Assembly (NCBI RefSeq): GCF_001685485.1
Contig: NZ_BDEL01000001.1
Span: forward strand, 2,415,501 to 2,479,500
DNA from: Formosa haliotis
GTDB lineage: Bacteria > Bacteroidota > Bacteroidia > Flavobacteriales > Flavobacteriaceae
Direction of reading: 5' to 3'
Length of the DNA: 64,000 bases
Part shown: in pieces, positions 36,433 to 45,041 of the stretch
How positions within the stretch are numbered: the stretch's first letter is position 1
Layout of the letters: each line of letters opens with the position of its first letter
The notes under the pieces: model-generated
The model's input: only the letters and a program-made list of their open reading frames with translations
Databases searched by the model: none
What the model was told of the DNA's origin: nothing
Program-made: the position numbers and the translations under genes

Positions 36433-37776
36433 TTATACCACCCCTTGTGCTAGCATAGCATCGGCAATTTTAACAAATCCCGCAATATTAGCTCCTTTTA
36501 CATAATCTACATAACCATCTTCTTGAGTACCGTAAACAACACAAGACGCATGAATATTATTCATGATTTGGTGTAATTTAGCATCCACTTCTTCGCGTGT
36601 CCAATTCATACGTAAAGAGTTCTGGCTCATTTCTAACCCAGAAGTTGCTACTCCTCCTGCATTTGAGGCTTTTCCTGGCGAGAACAACACTTTTGCTTGC
36701 TGAATAATAGCTATAGCTTCCGGTGTACAAGGCATATTAGCACCTTCTGCTACCGCTATAACATGATTAGCGACTAGTGTTTTTGCATCATTTACGTCTA
36801 ACTCATTTTGAGTTGCACAAGGCATGGCTACATCACAATTTACAGACCATGGGCGTTCTCCTGCATGAAAAGTCGCAGAAGGATACGCTTGTACATATTC
36901 ACCTATTCTGCCACGTTTAACATTTTTAAGCTCCATTATAAAAGCTAATTTTTCAGGATCAATGCCGTCTGCATCATGTATATACCCTGAAGAATCTGAA
37001 AGCGTTACAACCTTAGCACCAAATTGAGTTGCTTTTTCGCAAGCATATTGTGCCACGTTACCTGATCCAGAAATCACAACCGTTTTCCCTTCAAAGGATT
37101 CCTTTCGTGTATCTAACATATTTTTCGCAAAATAAACTGCTCCGTAACCTGTGGCTTCTGGTCTAATTAAAGAACCTCCATACTCAATCCCTTTTCCTGT
37201 TAGTACCCCAGTAAATTCATTACGCAGTCTTTTATACTGACCAAATAAATAGCCTATTTCACGTCCGCCAACACCTATATCTCCCGCAGGAACATCGGTA
37301 TTAGGACCGATATGTCGACATAATTCCGACATGAATGATTGGCAAAAACGCATAACTTCGTTATCGCTCTTTCCTTTCGGATCGAAATCACTACCTCCTT
37401 TTCCGCCCCCCATAGGCAAGGTTGTTAAGGAGTTTTTAAATACTTGCTCGAATCCTAAAAATTTCAATATACTTAAGTTTACGGAAGGATGGAAACGCAG
37501 ACCTCCTTTGTACGGGCCAATAGCAGAATTAAACTCTATTCTAAATCCTCTATTTACTTGAGTCTGACCTTTATCATCTATCCAAGGGACTCTAAATATG
37601 ATGGTACGTTCTGGTTCTACCATACGCTCCAATAACATTTTTCCTTTATATTTTGGATTATTTTCAATAAACGGAATTACAGTTTCTGCAACTTCGTGTA
37701 CAGCTTGTAAGAATTCTGGTTCATGACCATTTTTTTGTGTAACAAGCTCTAAAAAAGCATTAATTTGGTTTTTCAT
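36433..37776 (-). CDS. gdhA: NADP-type glutamate dehydrogenase
   Basis: 447 residues, the length of hexameric GDH. It interconverts 2-oxoglutarate plus ammonium and glutamate. Signatures: the substrate-binding region GGLRFHPSVNLSILKFLGFEQVFKNSLTTLPMGGGKGGSDFDPKGKS with the catalytic Lys in GGGKGG, VPAGDIGVGGREIG, and the dinucleotide-binding motif VVISGSGNVAQYACEKA. Length and sequence type favour the NADPH-dependent assimilatory form, though cofactor choice is inferred. It is expressed alone; a -7 element TATCTTTG lies on the minus strand at 37823-37830. Confidence 0.96.
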   Translation of the reverse strand: MKNQINAFLELVTQKNGHEPEFLQAVHEVAETVIPFIENNPKYKGKMLLERMVEPERTIIFRVPWIDDKGQTQVNRGFRIEFNSAIGPYKGGLRFHPSVNLSILKFLGFEQVFKNSLTTLPMGGGKGGSDFDPKGKSDNEVMRFCQSFMSELCRHIGPNTDVPAGDIGVGGREIGYLFGQYKRLRNEFTGVLTGKGIEYGGSLIRPEATGYGAVYFAKNMLDTRKESFEGKTVVISGSGNVAQYACEKATQFGAKVVTLSDSSGYIHDADGIDPEKLAFIMELKNVKRGRIGEYVQAYPSATFHAGERPWSVNCDVAMPCATQNELDVNDAKTLVANHVIAVAEGANMPCTPEAIAIIQQAKVLFSPGKASNAGGVATSGLEMSQNSLRMNWTREEVDAKLHQIMNNIHASCVVYGTQEDGYVDYVKGANIAGFVKIADAMLAQGVV

Positions 37777-37822
37777 TTTTAGAAAATTATGATACCGTTA
37801 AGCAATCGTTAGTTTTGAAGTG

Positions 37823-37830
37823 CAAAGATA
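37823..37830 (-). promoter_or_regulatory. Bacteroidota -7 element upstream of gdhA
   Basis: On the minus strand it reads TATCTTTG, about 47 bases before the gdhA ATG. No clear -33 TTTG sits 17-19 bases upstream. Confidence 0.5.
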
Positions 37831-37920
37831 CATTATCTTTAAAAATTACTCTATTATTTTTATAATTTCATAATCATTATGCTGTTAAATATATCTTAAG
37901 GACTAATTTTCAACTTTTGT

Positions 37921-37951
37921 TTGATTGGCAATAATCATTTTATATATTTGT
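37921..37951 (+). promoter_or_regulatory. Complete Bacteroidota promoter (TTTG-N19-TATATTTG)
   Basis: TTTG at 37921-37924 and TATATTTG at 37944-37951, 19 bases apart, match the two-part consensus for the primary sigma factor of this phylum. Expected start of transcription is near 37957, giving a leader of about 43 bases for the gene at 38000. Confidence 0.75.
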
Positions 37952-37999
37952 TGATGCTATTATCCATACTAACTGCATCTATTTTTTGATTTAAATAAC

Positions 38000-38743
38000 A
38001 TGCTAAACAACCTTAAACCACTGGTATTACTACTTTTATTAAGTGTTAATACTTCAATTTTTGCACAGACCGGTTATGAACTGGGTGTGCTTGTTGGACC
38101 TGTCCAAATGCGATCTGATTTTGGATTGCGTGGTGATAAGGATACAAACCTAGGAAATATTGGATTTGGAGCTGGAATTATGCTCGACATTAATCCAATG
38201 GACTGGGGTAGCAGAAGAGATTATGTTTACGACCATTTTAAGCTGCGATTTGATTTATCCTTCAACAAAACTACGCTTAAACACTATGGGAAATATGTCG
38301 ACTCAGACAGTAATAGTGATGATGCCAACAAGTTAAGAGCTCAACGTGGAGAGGCAAAAAACACAAGTGCTGGTGTTGCCTTAGAGTATTACCCTCTTAG
38401 TTTAAGAAATTTTTTCTACCACTTTTTTGATTTTTCTCCATACCTGATTCTTGGAGTTCAGTATACATTTGCTCAACCTGGAGCAAACACAACCGACCCT
38501 GATTTAATTTATAGCCCTTGGGCTCCTGGTTCCGTGAAAACCGAATCATTTTACACAAGTGCAATTAATACTGGTATTGGTGTTCGTTATAAGGTTAGTG
38601 ATTATTCAGATTTTCTATTCGAAGCTCAATTTCAGTTTTTTAATAGTGATTGGGTAGATGGCTTAAATCATCAACTAGAATACAACAAAAAGAACGACTC
38701 CTTAATTTGGTTTAACTTTGGGTATGTTTACTATTTAAATTAA
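38000..38743 (+). CDS. Exported outer-membrane-type protein of unknown function
   Basis: 247 residues with a signal peptide (MLNNLKPLVLLLLLSVNTSIFAQ). The mature protein is rich in aromatic-Gly strands (YELGVLVGPVQMRSDFGLRG, TNLGNIGFGAGIMLDINPMDWGS) and ends in YVYYLN, as in outer-membrane barrels. It resembles uncharacterised proteins found only in flavobacteria. There is no catalytic motif. It has its own complete promoter and lies divergent from gdhA. I do not assign a function. Confidence 0.7.
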   Translation: MLNNLKPLVLLLLLSVNTSIFAQTGYELGVLVGPVQMRSDFGLRGDKDTNLGNIGFGAGIMLDINPMDWGSRRDYVYDHFKLRFDLSFNKTTLKHYGKYVDSDSNSDDANKLRAQRGEAKNTSAGVALEYYPLSLRNFFYHFFDFSPYLILGVQYTFAQPGANTTDPDLIYSPWAPGSVKTESFYTSAINTGIGVRYKVSDYSDFLFEAQFQFFNSDWVDGLNHQLEYNKKNDSLIWFNFGYVYYLN

Positions 38744-38851
38744 ACGTGTATAGCTTTATGCTTAAAACCCTTTCGGTCCATAAACATTAATTTTAGCTTC
38801 CATTATCAAATTGCAATATGTACCTTTATTATTGAATAATAAAGCTGTAAT

Positions 38852-39574
38852 ATGTCCCTTAAATATTGTAAACTCCTTATCGTTTGTTCACTTTTAATTC
38901 TGACTTCTTGTAACGAAAAAAAAGAAATTACGTTTTCTGAACAATCCATATCCACTCCCTCCAACGTTATTGTTGATATAAATATTCCGAAAGCAGAAGG
39001 GGATAGCGACATCGCTAAAAACATTAACACTACACTATTAAATCATGTGTCGTCTGCTATTCAATTTAATCAGGAAGAACAACTAATAAATCCATTAGAA
39101 GACAACATAAACAGCTTTAATACAGAATACACCAATTTTAAAAACCAATTTCCTGAAAGTGCCCAAGAATGGGAAGCACAAATAGACGGAGAAGTTATGT
39201 TTAAATCTCCAGACCTTATAAGCATCTCATTAACTTCTTATACAAATACTGGGGGCGCACATGGTATTCTTGTTATTAGTTTTTTAAATTTTGATGGGAA
39301 AACAGGAGCACTTATTGAAAACGAACACCTTTTTAAAGACCAAAATCAATTCAAAGAATTTGCCAAACCTTATTTCGATAATGAAATTGCCGACAAAAAG
39401 GATATGTATTTCGATTCTGAAACCTTTTCCTTACCACAAAACATAGGATATAGTGCAGATGGGCTCATTTTACTCTACAACACATACGAGGTAGCCCCTT
39501 ATGCTACAGGAATTACAGAGTTTGTTATTCCGTTTAGCAAGGCTAATTCTTATTTAAAGTTTAATGGCTTTTAA
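38852..39574 (+). CDS. Lipoprotein with DUF4163/DUF3298 (PdaC/RsiV-like) domains
   Basis: 240 residues. Lipobox ILTSC (Cys about residue 20) followed by NEKK. The mature part has the order of the PdaC/RsiV-like fold: an N-terminal strand-helix region with TSYTNTGGAHGILVISFLNFD, then ALIENEHLFKDQNQFKEFAKPYFDNE and a C-terminal YSADGLILLYNTYEVAPYATGITEFVIPF, the DUF3298 signature. Related domains occur in anti-sigma factors and peptidoglycan deacetylases as a non-catalytic module. The last 21 bases overlap the 3' end of the convergent DinB gene. Confidence 0.82.
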   Translation: MSLKYCKLLIVCSLLILTSCNEKKEITFSEQSISTPSNVIVDINIPKAEGDSDIAKNINTTLLNHVSSAIQFNQEEQLINPLEDNINSFNTEYTNFKNQFPESAQEWEAQIDGEVMFKSPDLISISLTSYTNTGGAHGILVISFLNFDGKTGALIENEHLFKDQNQFKEFAKPYFDNEIADKKDMYFDSETFSLPQNIGYSADGLILLYNTYEVAPYATGITEFVIPFSKANSYLKFNGF

Positions 39575-40018
39575 TAACGACATTACAACACCTAAATGAA
39601 GGCCTTCATGAAATAATGCAAACTCTAAAGCTTCCTCCACATTAAAAAGTGTATTTCCTGTCGTTCCTAGAGTATACTCCTGAAAATTCACAAACTTTTT
39701 ATTATTGCAATCTGTTTTTGTTTTATCGATGGTTTCTAAGAGTAAATGGTTAAGGATTTCAACATCTTCTTGAGTGGCTTGACGTTCTGGTTTTGTCCCT
39801 TTCTTGTAAACATTAATCAAATCCTCCGAAACTAAAGTTGGGAGACCCGATAATTTATAAACCAAGATTTGCTGGGTCACAACACAATGACCAATATTCC
39901 AGATAATATTATTGTTAAACCCCGCGGGGATTTTATTTAAATCTTCAAGATTAATTTGTTCTAAATAGCTTGCAAAAAATCCTCTCGTTTTTTCAAATAC
40001 AGAAAACGTAAAATCCAT
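39554..40018 (-). CDS. DinB-family four-helix protein
   Basis: 154 residues from the ATG complementary to 40016-40018; a TTG ten codons upstream (40048) is less likely. DinB-like four-helix bundle with NIIWNIGHCVVTQQILVYKLSG, NVEEALEFALFHEGLHLGVVMSLLKAI; three histidines (in WNIGH, FHEGLH) could form the metal site of this superfamily. Some members are thiol transferases, but no substrate can be named. Its end overlaps the convergent lipoprotein gene. Confidence 0.85.
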   Translation of the reverse strand: MDFTFSVFEKTRGFFASYLEQINLEDLNKIPAGFNNNIIWNIGHCVVTQQILVYKLSGLPTLVSEDLINVYKKGTKPERQATQEDVEILNHLLLETIDKTKTDCNNKKFVNFQEYTLGTTGNTLFNVEEALEFALFHEGLHLGVVMSLLKAIKL

Positions 40019-40091
40019 AATGTTCAATTTTCGAATAAATATACCCAAAACTGGTATAAAACTCTTTATTTTGCATGAAAAGCCAATCGTT

Positions 40092-40445
40092 ATGAAAAAG
40101 TTATATTACCTAAAAACATGTAATACCTGTATGCGTATTATTAAAGAATTAGACCTCCCTTCTGATGTTACTCTTCAAGACATAAAAGAAACTCCAATTA
40201 CTGTAGTTCAACTTGAAGAAATGCATAAATTATCTCAAAGTTATGAAGCACTTTTTAGCAAGCGTGCTAAATTGTATAAAGAAATGGATTTAAAAAATCA
40301 GCATTTAGAGGAAGCCGATTTTAAACATTACATTTTAGACCACTATACATTTTTAAGTCGACCTGTTTTAATTTATAACAATCAAATTTTTATAGGAAAC
40401 AGTAAAAAAATGGTTGCTGCAGCCAAAGAAGCCATACATGAATAA
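40092..40445 (+). CDS. ArsC-like thioredoxin-fold protein
   Basis: 117 residues from the ATG at 40092; an upstream in-frame extension to 40020 would overlap the divergent DinB gene start and lacks similarity to the family start. MKKLYYLKTCNTCMRIIKEL has a CNTC motif at the active-site position, and FLSRPVLIYNNQIFIGNSKK holds the conserved Arg-Pro. It belongs to the ArsC/Spx-like family, the second such protein in the window (with 30268-30609); this one has a second Cys three residues after the first. The stop overlaps the start of the EamA transporter by eight bases. Confidence 0.82.
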   Translation: MKKLYYLKTCNTCMRIIKELDLPSDVTLQDIKETPITVVQLEEMHKLSQSYEALFSKRAKLYKEMDLKNQHLEEADFKHYILDHYTFLSRPVLIYNNQIFIGNSKKMVAAAKEAIHE

Positions 40446-41334
40446 ACGTATTCTGGCTTTAATAGCAGCTTTTTTAGTTCAAGTTTTTTACGGTTTAAAC
40501 TTCACCTTTGCCAACGATGTAATTGACGGAGGTTATATTAAACCTTTCGGGTTTATACTATTAAGGCTAATCGGGACAACCTTCCTATTTTGGATATTCG
40601 ATTTTTTAGTTCCAAAACAAAAAATAGCGAAGAAAGATTTCTTATTGTTTCTAGCAGCCTCTGTTTTTGGAATGTGTATTAATATGCTTTCCTTTTTTAA
40701 AGGACTGGAGTACACTACACCTATTCACGCTTCGGTAATAATGACGATTACACCTATTATGGTTTTAATTCTATCGTCTATGTATTTGAAAGAAAAAATA
40801 TCTAAAACCAATGTCCTTGGAGTTTTTATAGGTCTTGCCGGAGCTATAATTTTAAGTGTTTATGGTAAGTCCACAAATCCGGGCGATAATATTTTACTCG
40901 GAAATTTGCTCATCATTATAAACGCAGTTTCTTTTAGTATTTATCTTATTATCATTAAAAAACTTACAGAAAAATATCATCCTTTCACTTTTTTAAAATG
41001 GCTGTTTTTGTTTGGTTTAATACTTACTACTCCTTTTGGGTATAAAGAAGTACTAGCTGTAGAATGGCACACTTTCCCTAATTACATATGGTTTGCTTTT
41101 AGTTTTGTAATTGTATTTGCTACGTATGGCACCTATGTTTTAAATCCGTTAGCACTTACGCAATTACGCGCATCTACAGTAAGCACCTTTGTATATATCC
41201 AACCCGTTATTGCAGCAATTTTTGCGCTTATTTTAGGATCAGATCATTTAAATTTGGTAAAAGTAATAGCAGCAATTTTAATCTTTTTAGGCGTATATTT
41301 AGTAACCAAAAAACCGAAGCCTATTACCACCTAA
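40438..41334 (+). CDS. EamA/DMT-superfamily membrane transporter
   Basis: 298 residues from the ATG at 40438, which overlaps the upstream gene by eight bases (ATGAATAA), so the two are probably translationally coupled. Ten hydrophobic segments form the two EamA halves (first half ending GLAGAIILSVYG; second half starting NILLGNLLIIINAVSFSIYLIIIKKL and ending ILIFLGVYLVTKK). A probable inner-membrane exporter of a small metabolite; substrate unknown. The 3' end overlaps the convergent thioesterase by four bases. Confidence 0.9.
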   Translation: MNKRILALIAAFLVQVFYGLNFTFANDVIDGGYIKPFGFILLRLIGTTFLFWIFDFLVPKQKIAKKDFLLFLAASVFGMCINMLSFFKGLEYTTPIHASVIMTITPIMVLILSSMYLKEKISKTNVLGVFIGLAGAIILSVYGKSTNPGDNILLGNLLIIINAVSFSIYLIIIKKLTEKYHPFTFLKWLFLFGLILTTPFGYKEVLAVEWHTFPNYIWFAFSFVIVFATYGTYVLNPLALTQLRASTVSTFVYIQPVIAAIFALILGSDHLNLVKVIAAILIFLGVYLVTKKPKPITT

Positions 41335-41822
41335 ACCCGTAATGGCCTTGGTATTTTTCCTCCTTGCCTTGTATCTGCCTTAGTTAATATTTTAAAGTTT
41401 TCAGATTTAGGAAATACATCGGCTAAACTTAATAATTCTTCTGGTAAAGCCGTAAGTTTTCTAGTTTTTAGATCCATCCAAGCTCCAAGCATTTCGCAGT
41501 TCGCTATATTTTCCCCTTTATGATTATAGAAATTATGTTCAAATTTAAAAAACATTCCATCTTCACTTAAACCAGAAACTTCCAAGCCCACTTGTATGGG
41601 TTGCCCTAAAAAGGCTTCTTTAAAATAATACATATGCTCGTAAAACACTACGGGACCAAGATTATAGTGTGCGAGTTCCTTTGCAGAGAATCCCTTCTCG
41701 ATTAAAAACGCCATCCTGGTATGACTCATAAAATTAGTATAAGCAGAATTAGCTAAATGTCTATTAGCATCTATATCACTCCAACGTATTTCAAATTGTT
41801 TTATATACATAACACATTTCAT
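41331..41822 (-). CDS. Hotdog-fold acyl-CoA thioesterase family protein
   Basis: 163 residues. IRWSDIDANRHLANSAYTNFMSHTRMAFLIEKG is the 4HBT-type active-site helix with the catalytic Asp in SDIDANRH. The rest follows the hotdog pattern (FKFEHNFYNHKGENIANCEMLGAWMDLKTRK). Likely hydrolyses acyl-CoA thioesters; substrate length unknown. The first ATG (complement of 41820-41822) is used here; a second ATG four codons on (41810) would also fit the family start. Confidence 0.85.
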   Translation of the reverse strand: MKCVMYIKQFEIRWSDIDANRHLANSAYTNFMSHTRMAFLIEKGFSAKELAHYNLGPVVFYEHMYYFKEAFLGQPIQVGLEVSGLSEDGMFFKFEHNFYNHKGENIANCEMLGAWMDLKTRKLTALPEELLSLADVFPKSENFKILTKADTRQGGKIPRPLRV

Positions 41823-41896
41823 TTGTATTCAAATTTAGAAAATAATACTGTGCATGCATAATATTATTTAGAATTTTCTAAACGCTTAAGTTTAAT

Positions 41897-41904
41897 TATC
41901 TTTG
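41897..41904 (+). promoter_or_regulatory. Bacteroidota -7 element for the yicC-gmk-nadD operon
   Basis: TATCTTTG matches TAnnTTTG, 21 bases before the yicC ATG. The -33 element is weak. Confidence 0.55.
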
Positions 41905-41925
41905 TGCAACTTTTAATTATAGTTT

Positions 41926-42783
41926 ATGATATATTCAATGACGGGTTACGGTAAATCTGTAATACAATTACCGACCAAAAAAATTTCAATAGAAGTAAAA
42001 TCACTAAACAGTAAAAACCTAGATTTGAATACGCGAATGCCATCTTTTTATAGAGAAAAAGAATTGACTTTACGTAAACTAATTGCCGACAAGCTAGAAC
42101 GAGGAAAAATAGACTTTTCGATCTTTGTTGAAATGACTGGTGAAGAAACTTCTACACAAATTAACAAACCAGTTGTAAAAGAATATTTAAAACAATTGAA
42201 AGATATTGTTGATGGAGATGCTACCGAACTCCTAAAAATGGCGGTTCGTTTTCCAGATGCTTTAAATACCGAACGTCACGATATAGATGAAGACGAATGG
42301 GCTACAGTATTAAACGAAATTCATGCCGCATTACAACATATAAACGAATATCGTTTAGATGAAGGAAAAGTATTAGAACAGGATTTTAAAAATAGAATTG
42401 CCTCTATAGAAGCGCTTTTAGAAAATGTTATTGCCATAGACCCAGAACGTATCGAGGCTGTTAGAGAACGCTTACGTAAGGGAGTAGAAGATTTGAAGGA
42501 AAAAGTTGACGAAAATCGCTTTGAACAAGAATTGGTATACTACATTGAAAAATACGATATCACCGAAGAAAAAGTACGTTTGAAAAATCATTTAGAGTAC
42601 TTTATCACTGCCTTGAATTCCACCGATTCTAACGGAAAAAAATTAGGATTCATTTCTCAAGAAATCGGACGCGAAATTAATACTATTGGCTCTAAGAGTA
42701 ACTATGCTCCTATGCAACAATTAGTTGTGCAAATGAAGGACGAATTAGAAAAAATTAAAGAACAACTTTTAAACGTATTATAA
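41926..42783 (+). CDS. YicC-family endoribonuclease
   Basis: 285 residues. The family start MIYSMTGYGKSVIQLPTKKISIEVKSLNSKNLDLNTRMPSFYREKE and the C-terminal EKVRLKNHLEYFITALNSTDSNGKKLGFISQEIGREINTIGSKS are diagnostic (YicC N-terminal domain and DUF1732). Members of this family cleave RNA and have been linked to small-RNA decay in E. coli. First gene of a tight run with gmk (one-base gap) and nadD (six-base gap), a common bacterial pairing with gmk. Confidence 0.94.
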   Translation: MIYSMTGYGKSVIQLPTKKISIEVKSLNSKNLDLNTRMPSFYREKELTLRKLIADKLERGKIDFSIFVEMTGEETSTQINKPVVKEYLKQLKDIVDGDATELLKMAVRFPDALNTERHDIDEDEWATVLNEIHAALQHINEYRLDEGKVLEQDFKNRIASIEALLENVIAIDPERIEAVRERLRKGVEDLKEKVDENRFEQELVYYIEKYDITEEKVRLKNHLEYFITALNSTDSNGKKLGFISQEIGREINTIGSKSNYAPMQQLVVQMKDELEKIKEQLLNVL

Positions 42784-42784
42784 C

Positions 42785-43360
42785 ATGTCGAAAGGGAAAC
42801 TTATCGTTTTTTCTGCGCCTTCAGGCTCTGGAAAAACAACCATAGTAAGACACCTACTTGGTATTGAAGCTTTAAATTTAGAATTTTCTATTTCGGCTAC
42901 ATCACGAGAAAAACGAGGTACAGAAGAACACGCTAAAGACTACTATTTCTTGTCTTTAGAAGACTTTAAATCTAACATTAAAAACGATAATTTCTTAGAA
43001 TGGGAAGAAGTATATCGCGATAACTTTTACGGCACACTAAAAAGTGAAGTCGAGCGTATTTGGGCTTTAGGAAAACATGTTATTTTCGATATCGATGTTT
43101 CTGGCGGATTACGAATTAAACGTAAATTTCCAGAAGAGACCCTTTCTATATTTGTAAAACCACCAAGTATAGATGAATTAAAAATTCGTTTAAAAAAGCG
43201 TAAAACAGAAACAGAAGACAAAATAAATATGCGCGTTGCAAAAGCTTCTGCAGAATTGGCAACCGCACCTTTATTCGATTGTATTATAGAAAATGACACC
43301 TTAGAACATGCCCTTGCCGAGGCCGAAAAAGTTGTTTCAGAATTTATAAGCAAACCTTAA
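42785..43360 (+). CDS. gmk: Guanylate kinase
   Basis: 191 residues. Phosphorylates GMP to GDP with ATP. P-loop SAPSGSGKTT near the start; GMP-binding TSREKRGTEEHAKDYYFLS and the lid region RLKKRKTETEDKINMRVAKAS follow. Middle gene of the yicC-gmk-nadD operon. Confidence 0.97.
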   Translation: MSKGKLIVFSAPSGSGKTTIVRHLLGIEALNLEFSISATSREKRGTEEHAKDYYFLSLEDFKSNIKNDNFLEWEEVYRDNFYGTLKSEVERIWALGKHVIFDIDVSGGLRIKRKFPEETLSIFVKPPSIDELKIRLKKRKTETEDKINMRVAKASAELATAPLFDCIIENDTLEHALAEAEKVVSEFISKP

Positions 43361-43366
43361 TTTTTC

Positions 43367-43945
43367 ATGAAAATCGGTCTTTATTTTGGCACCTTCAATC
43401 CTATACACATAGGACATTTAGCCATTGCCAATCACTTGGCAGAATACAGTGATTTAGATCAGGTTTGGATGGTTGTTACCCCCCATAACCCGTTTAAAAA
43501 GAAAAGTACACTTTTAGATAACCATCATCGTCTAGAAATGGTGTATCAAGCGACAAAAGATTACGATAAGATTATGGCAAGTAATATAGAGTTTAATTTA
43601 CCTCAGCCTAATTACACCATCAATACACTTACGTATCTTAATGAAAAGCACCCAAATTATGAGTTTTCTCTTATTATGGGTGAAGACAATTTAAAAGGAT
43701 TTCATAAATGGAAAAACCATGATCTTATTTTGGATCAACACCATATTTATGTGTATCCCAGAATTTCTGAAGGTAGAGTTGAAACCCAGTTTAATTCTCA
43801 TGATAAAATACATCGTATTGATGCCCCGATTATGGAAATTTCTTCAACCTTTATACGACAAGCGGTTAGTAATGGAAAGAACTGCAAACCTTTGCTCCCC
43901 ATAAATGTATGGAAATACATAGACGAAATGAATTTTTACAAATAA
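43367..43945 (+). CDS. nadD: Nicotinate-nucleotide adenylyltransferase
   Basis: 192 residues. Transfers AMP to nicotinate mononucleotide in NAD synthesis. Nucleotidyltransferase motif GLYFGTFNPIHIGHLAIA with the HxGH ATP-binding site, FSLIMGEDNLKGFHKWKNH in the middle, and the C-terminal ISSTFIRQAV motif. It ends the operon, followed by a hairpin repeat element. Confidence 0.96.
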   Translation: MKIGLYFGTFNPIHIGHLAIANHLAEYSDLDQVWMVVTPHNPFKKKSTLLDNHHRLEMVYQATKDYDKIMASNIEFNLPQPNYTINTLTYLNEKHPNYEFSLIMGEDNLKGFHKWKNHDLILDQHHIYVYPRISEGRVETQFNSHDKIHRIDAPIMEISSTFIRQAVSNGKNCKPLLPINVWKYIDEMNFYK

Positions 43946-44020
43946 AAAAGAGACTATCTAATAAGTTGTATTTTCATCAACCTGACGGTTTTTACAACGC
44001 TTTGGACAGCCTCTTTTTTT
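43944..44020. repeat. Nested inverted-repeat element, copy 2 (terminator-like)
   Basis: GAGACTATCTAA (43950-43961) faces TTTGGACAGCCTC (44001-44013), with an inner perfect GTTGTA/TACAAC pair (43965-43970, 43993-43998). A-run before and seven Ts after make it a bidirectional terminator between nadD and the convergent LysM gene. The outer arms and the internal TCAACCTGA match the element at 17342-17470. Confidence 0.75.
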
Positions 44021-44092
44021 AATATCGCTTTATGCGAAAATTTTAATACCTAAACTAGTGGGTTACAACATACCATTGTAACCTCAATTCCT

Positions 44093-44590
44093 TTAATCCT
44101 CTAAAGCAGGAATACGCAATACTTGTCCTGGATAAATTTTATTCGGATCCTTTAACATGGGTTTATTAGCCTCAAAAATCTCTGGATACTTCATAGCATT
44201 TCCATAATATTTCTTAGCTATCTTGCTTAAAGAATCTCCGCTTTCAACCGTGTGAAATTGTGCTTCTGGTTCGGCATGCTCTACAGTCATTTCATCATCT
44301 ACAGTAGCAATACCACTAGAATTACCAACGACTAAAACAACTTTTTCTTTTGTAGTTTGGTCGTATGCCATTCCCGTTACAGTTGCTTTATCTCCTGCTA
44401 TTACAACATTTAAATCGCTAACCTTTAAATTTAAATCTGATATTGTTTCCTTAAGTTTTGAAGCGGCAGCAGTTTCGGCAGCTAAGGTTGCAGCAGCGGC
44501 AGCCGCAGCATCTGATGCTTCATTCGTGCTACTTTTTCCTTTTCCGAAAATATTAGCCCCAGCATCTTTAATAAATGAAAATAATCCCAT
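44093..44590 (-). CDS. BON/LysM-domain protein (Kbp/YgaU-like)
   Basis: 165 residues, no signal peptide. The start MGLFSFIKDAGANIFGKG and an Ala-rich linker (about 27-45) lead to a BON-like domain (ISDLNLKVSDLNVVIAGDKATVTGMAYDQTTKEKVVLVVGN) and a C-terminal LysM (FHTVESGDSLSKIAKKYYGNAMKYPEIFEANKPMLKDPNKIYPGQVLRIP). The domain plan and length match E. coli Kbp (YgaU), a cytoplasmic potassium-binding protein. The exact role here is inferred. Confidence 0.88.
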   Translation of the reverse strand: MGLFSFIKDAGANIFGKGKSSTNEASDAAAAAAATLAAETAAASKLKETISDLNLKVSDLNVVIAGDKATVTGMAYDQTTKEKVVLVVGNSSGIATVDDEMTVEHAEPEAQFHTVESGDSLSKIAKKYYGNAMKYPEIFEANKPMLKDPNKIYPGQVLRIPALED

Positions 44591-45006
44591 AATATATTTT
44601 TTTAATCGTTATTGGTTATGTTATGGTAAAGTTTGTAAAATCTTTATTGAAATGCAACTTAAACGTCACAATTAAATGTTATAAAAACATAAAAAAACTG
44701 CTAATGGTATGAACCAAAAGCAGTTTAGCAACATATATTTTAACAATCTCTATAAATCTTTATAAATACCGTAGAAGTATTATGTATCAACTATCAAGCA
44801 CCTTTTGTATTATTTTACATAAAAACAAAGCGGTACTTGATAGGGATATATAATGTAATCTTAGCAAGGATATAACGTTAAAAATTGTGCCAGAATTATA
44901 AAGCCAATCACAATATAATGTTAAATGTCTGAAAAACAATTTATTACAATATCTATGGATTTAATATGCTATATAACTTCAAACCATCAAAGAAAGTGTA
45001 AAACGG
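44591..45006. other. Long intergenic region upstream of the LysM gene and CLC-F operon
   Basis: No protein frame is convincing. It holds a minus-strand terminator-like hairpin (44695-44726) and a long near-perfect inverted repeat (44791-44843), described separately as a possible small RNA. The rest is AT-rich and featureless. Confidence 0.5.
44690..44862 (-). ncRNA. Candidate small RNA on the minus strand
   Basis: On the minus strand an imperfect -7 element (TATCCTTG, complement near 44870) would start a transcript that first folds CTATCAAGTACC with GGTGCTTGATAG (44791-44843, one mismatch) and ends in AAACTGCT/AGCAGTTT (44695-44726, inner stem TGG/CCA) followed by seven Ts. No open frame lies inside. 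The unit could instead be the leader of the LysM gene. Confidence 0.3.
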
Positions 45007-45036
45007 TTTGTTATTATAAATATTCTTTTAATTTTG
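45007..45036 (+). promoter_or_regulatory. Complete Bacteroidota promoter of the fluoride operon (TTTG-N18-TAATTTTG)
   Basis: TTTG at 45007-45010 and TAATTTTG at 45029-45036, 18 bases apart, match the consensus exactly. Transcription should start near 45042, leaving a leader of about 100 bases that begins with the candidate riboswitch. Confidence 0.8.
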
Positions 45037-45041
45037 TATAC

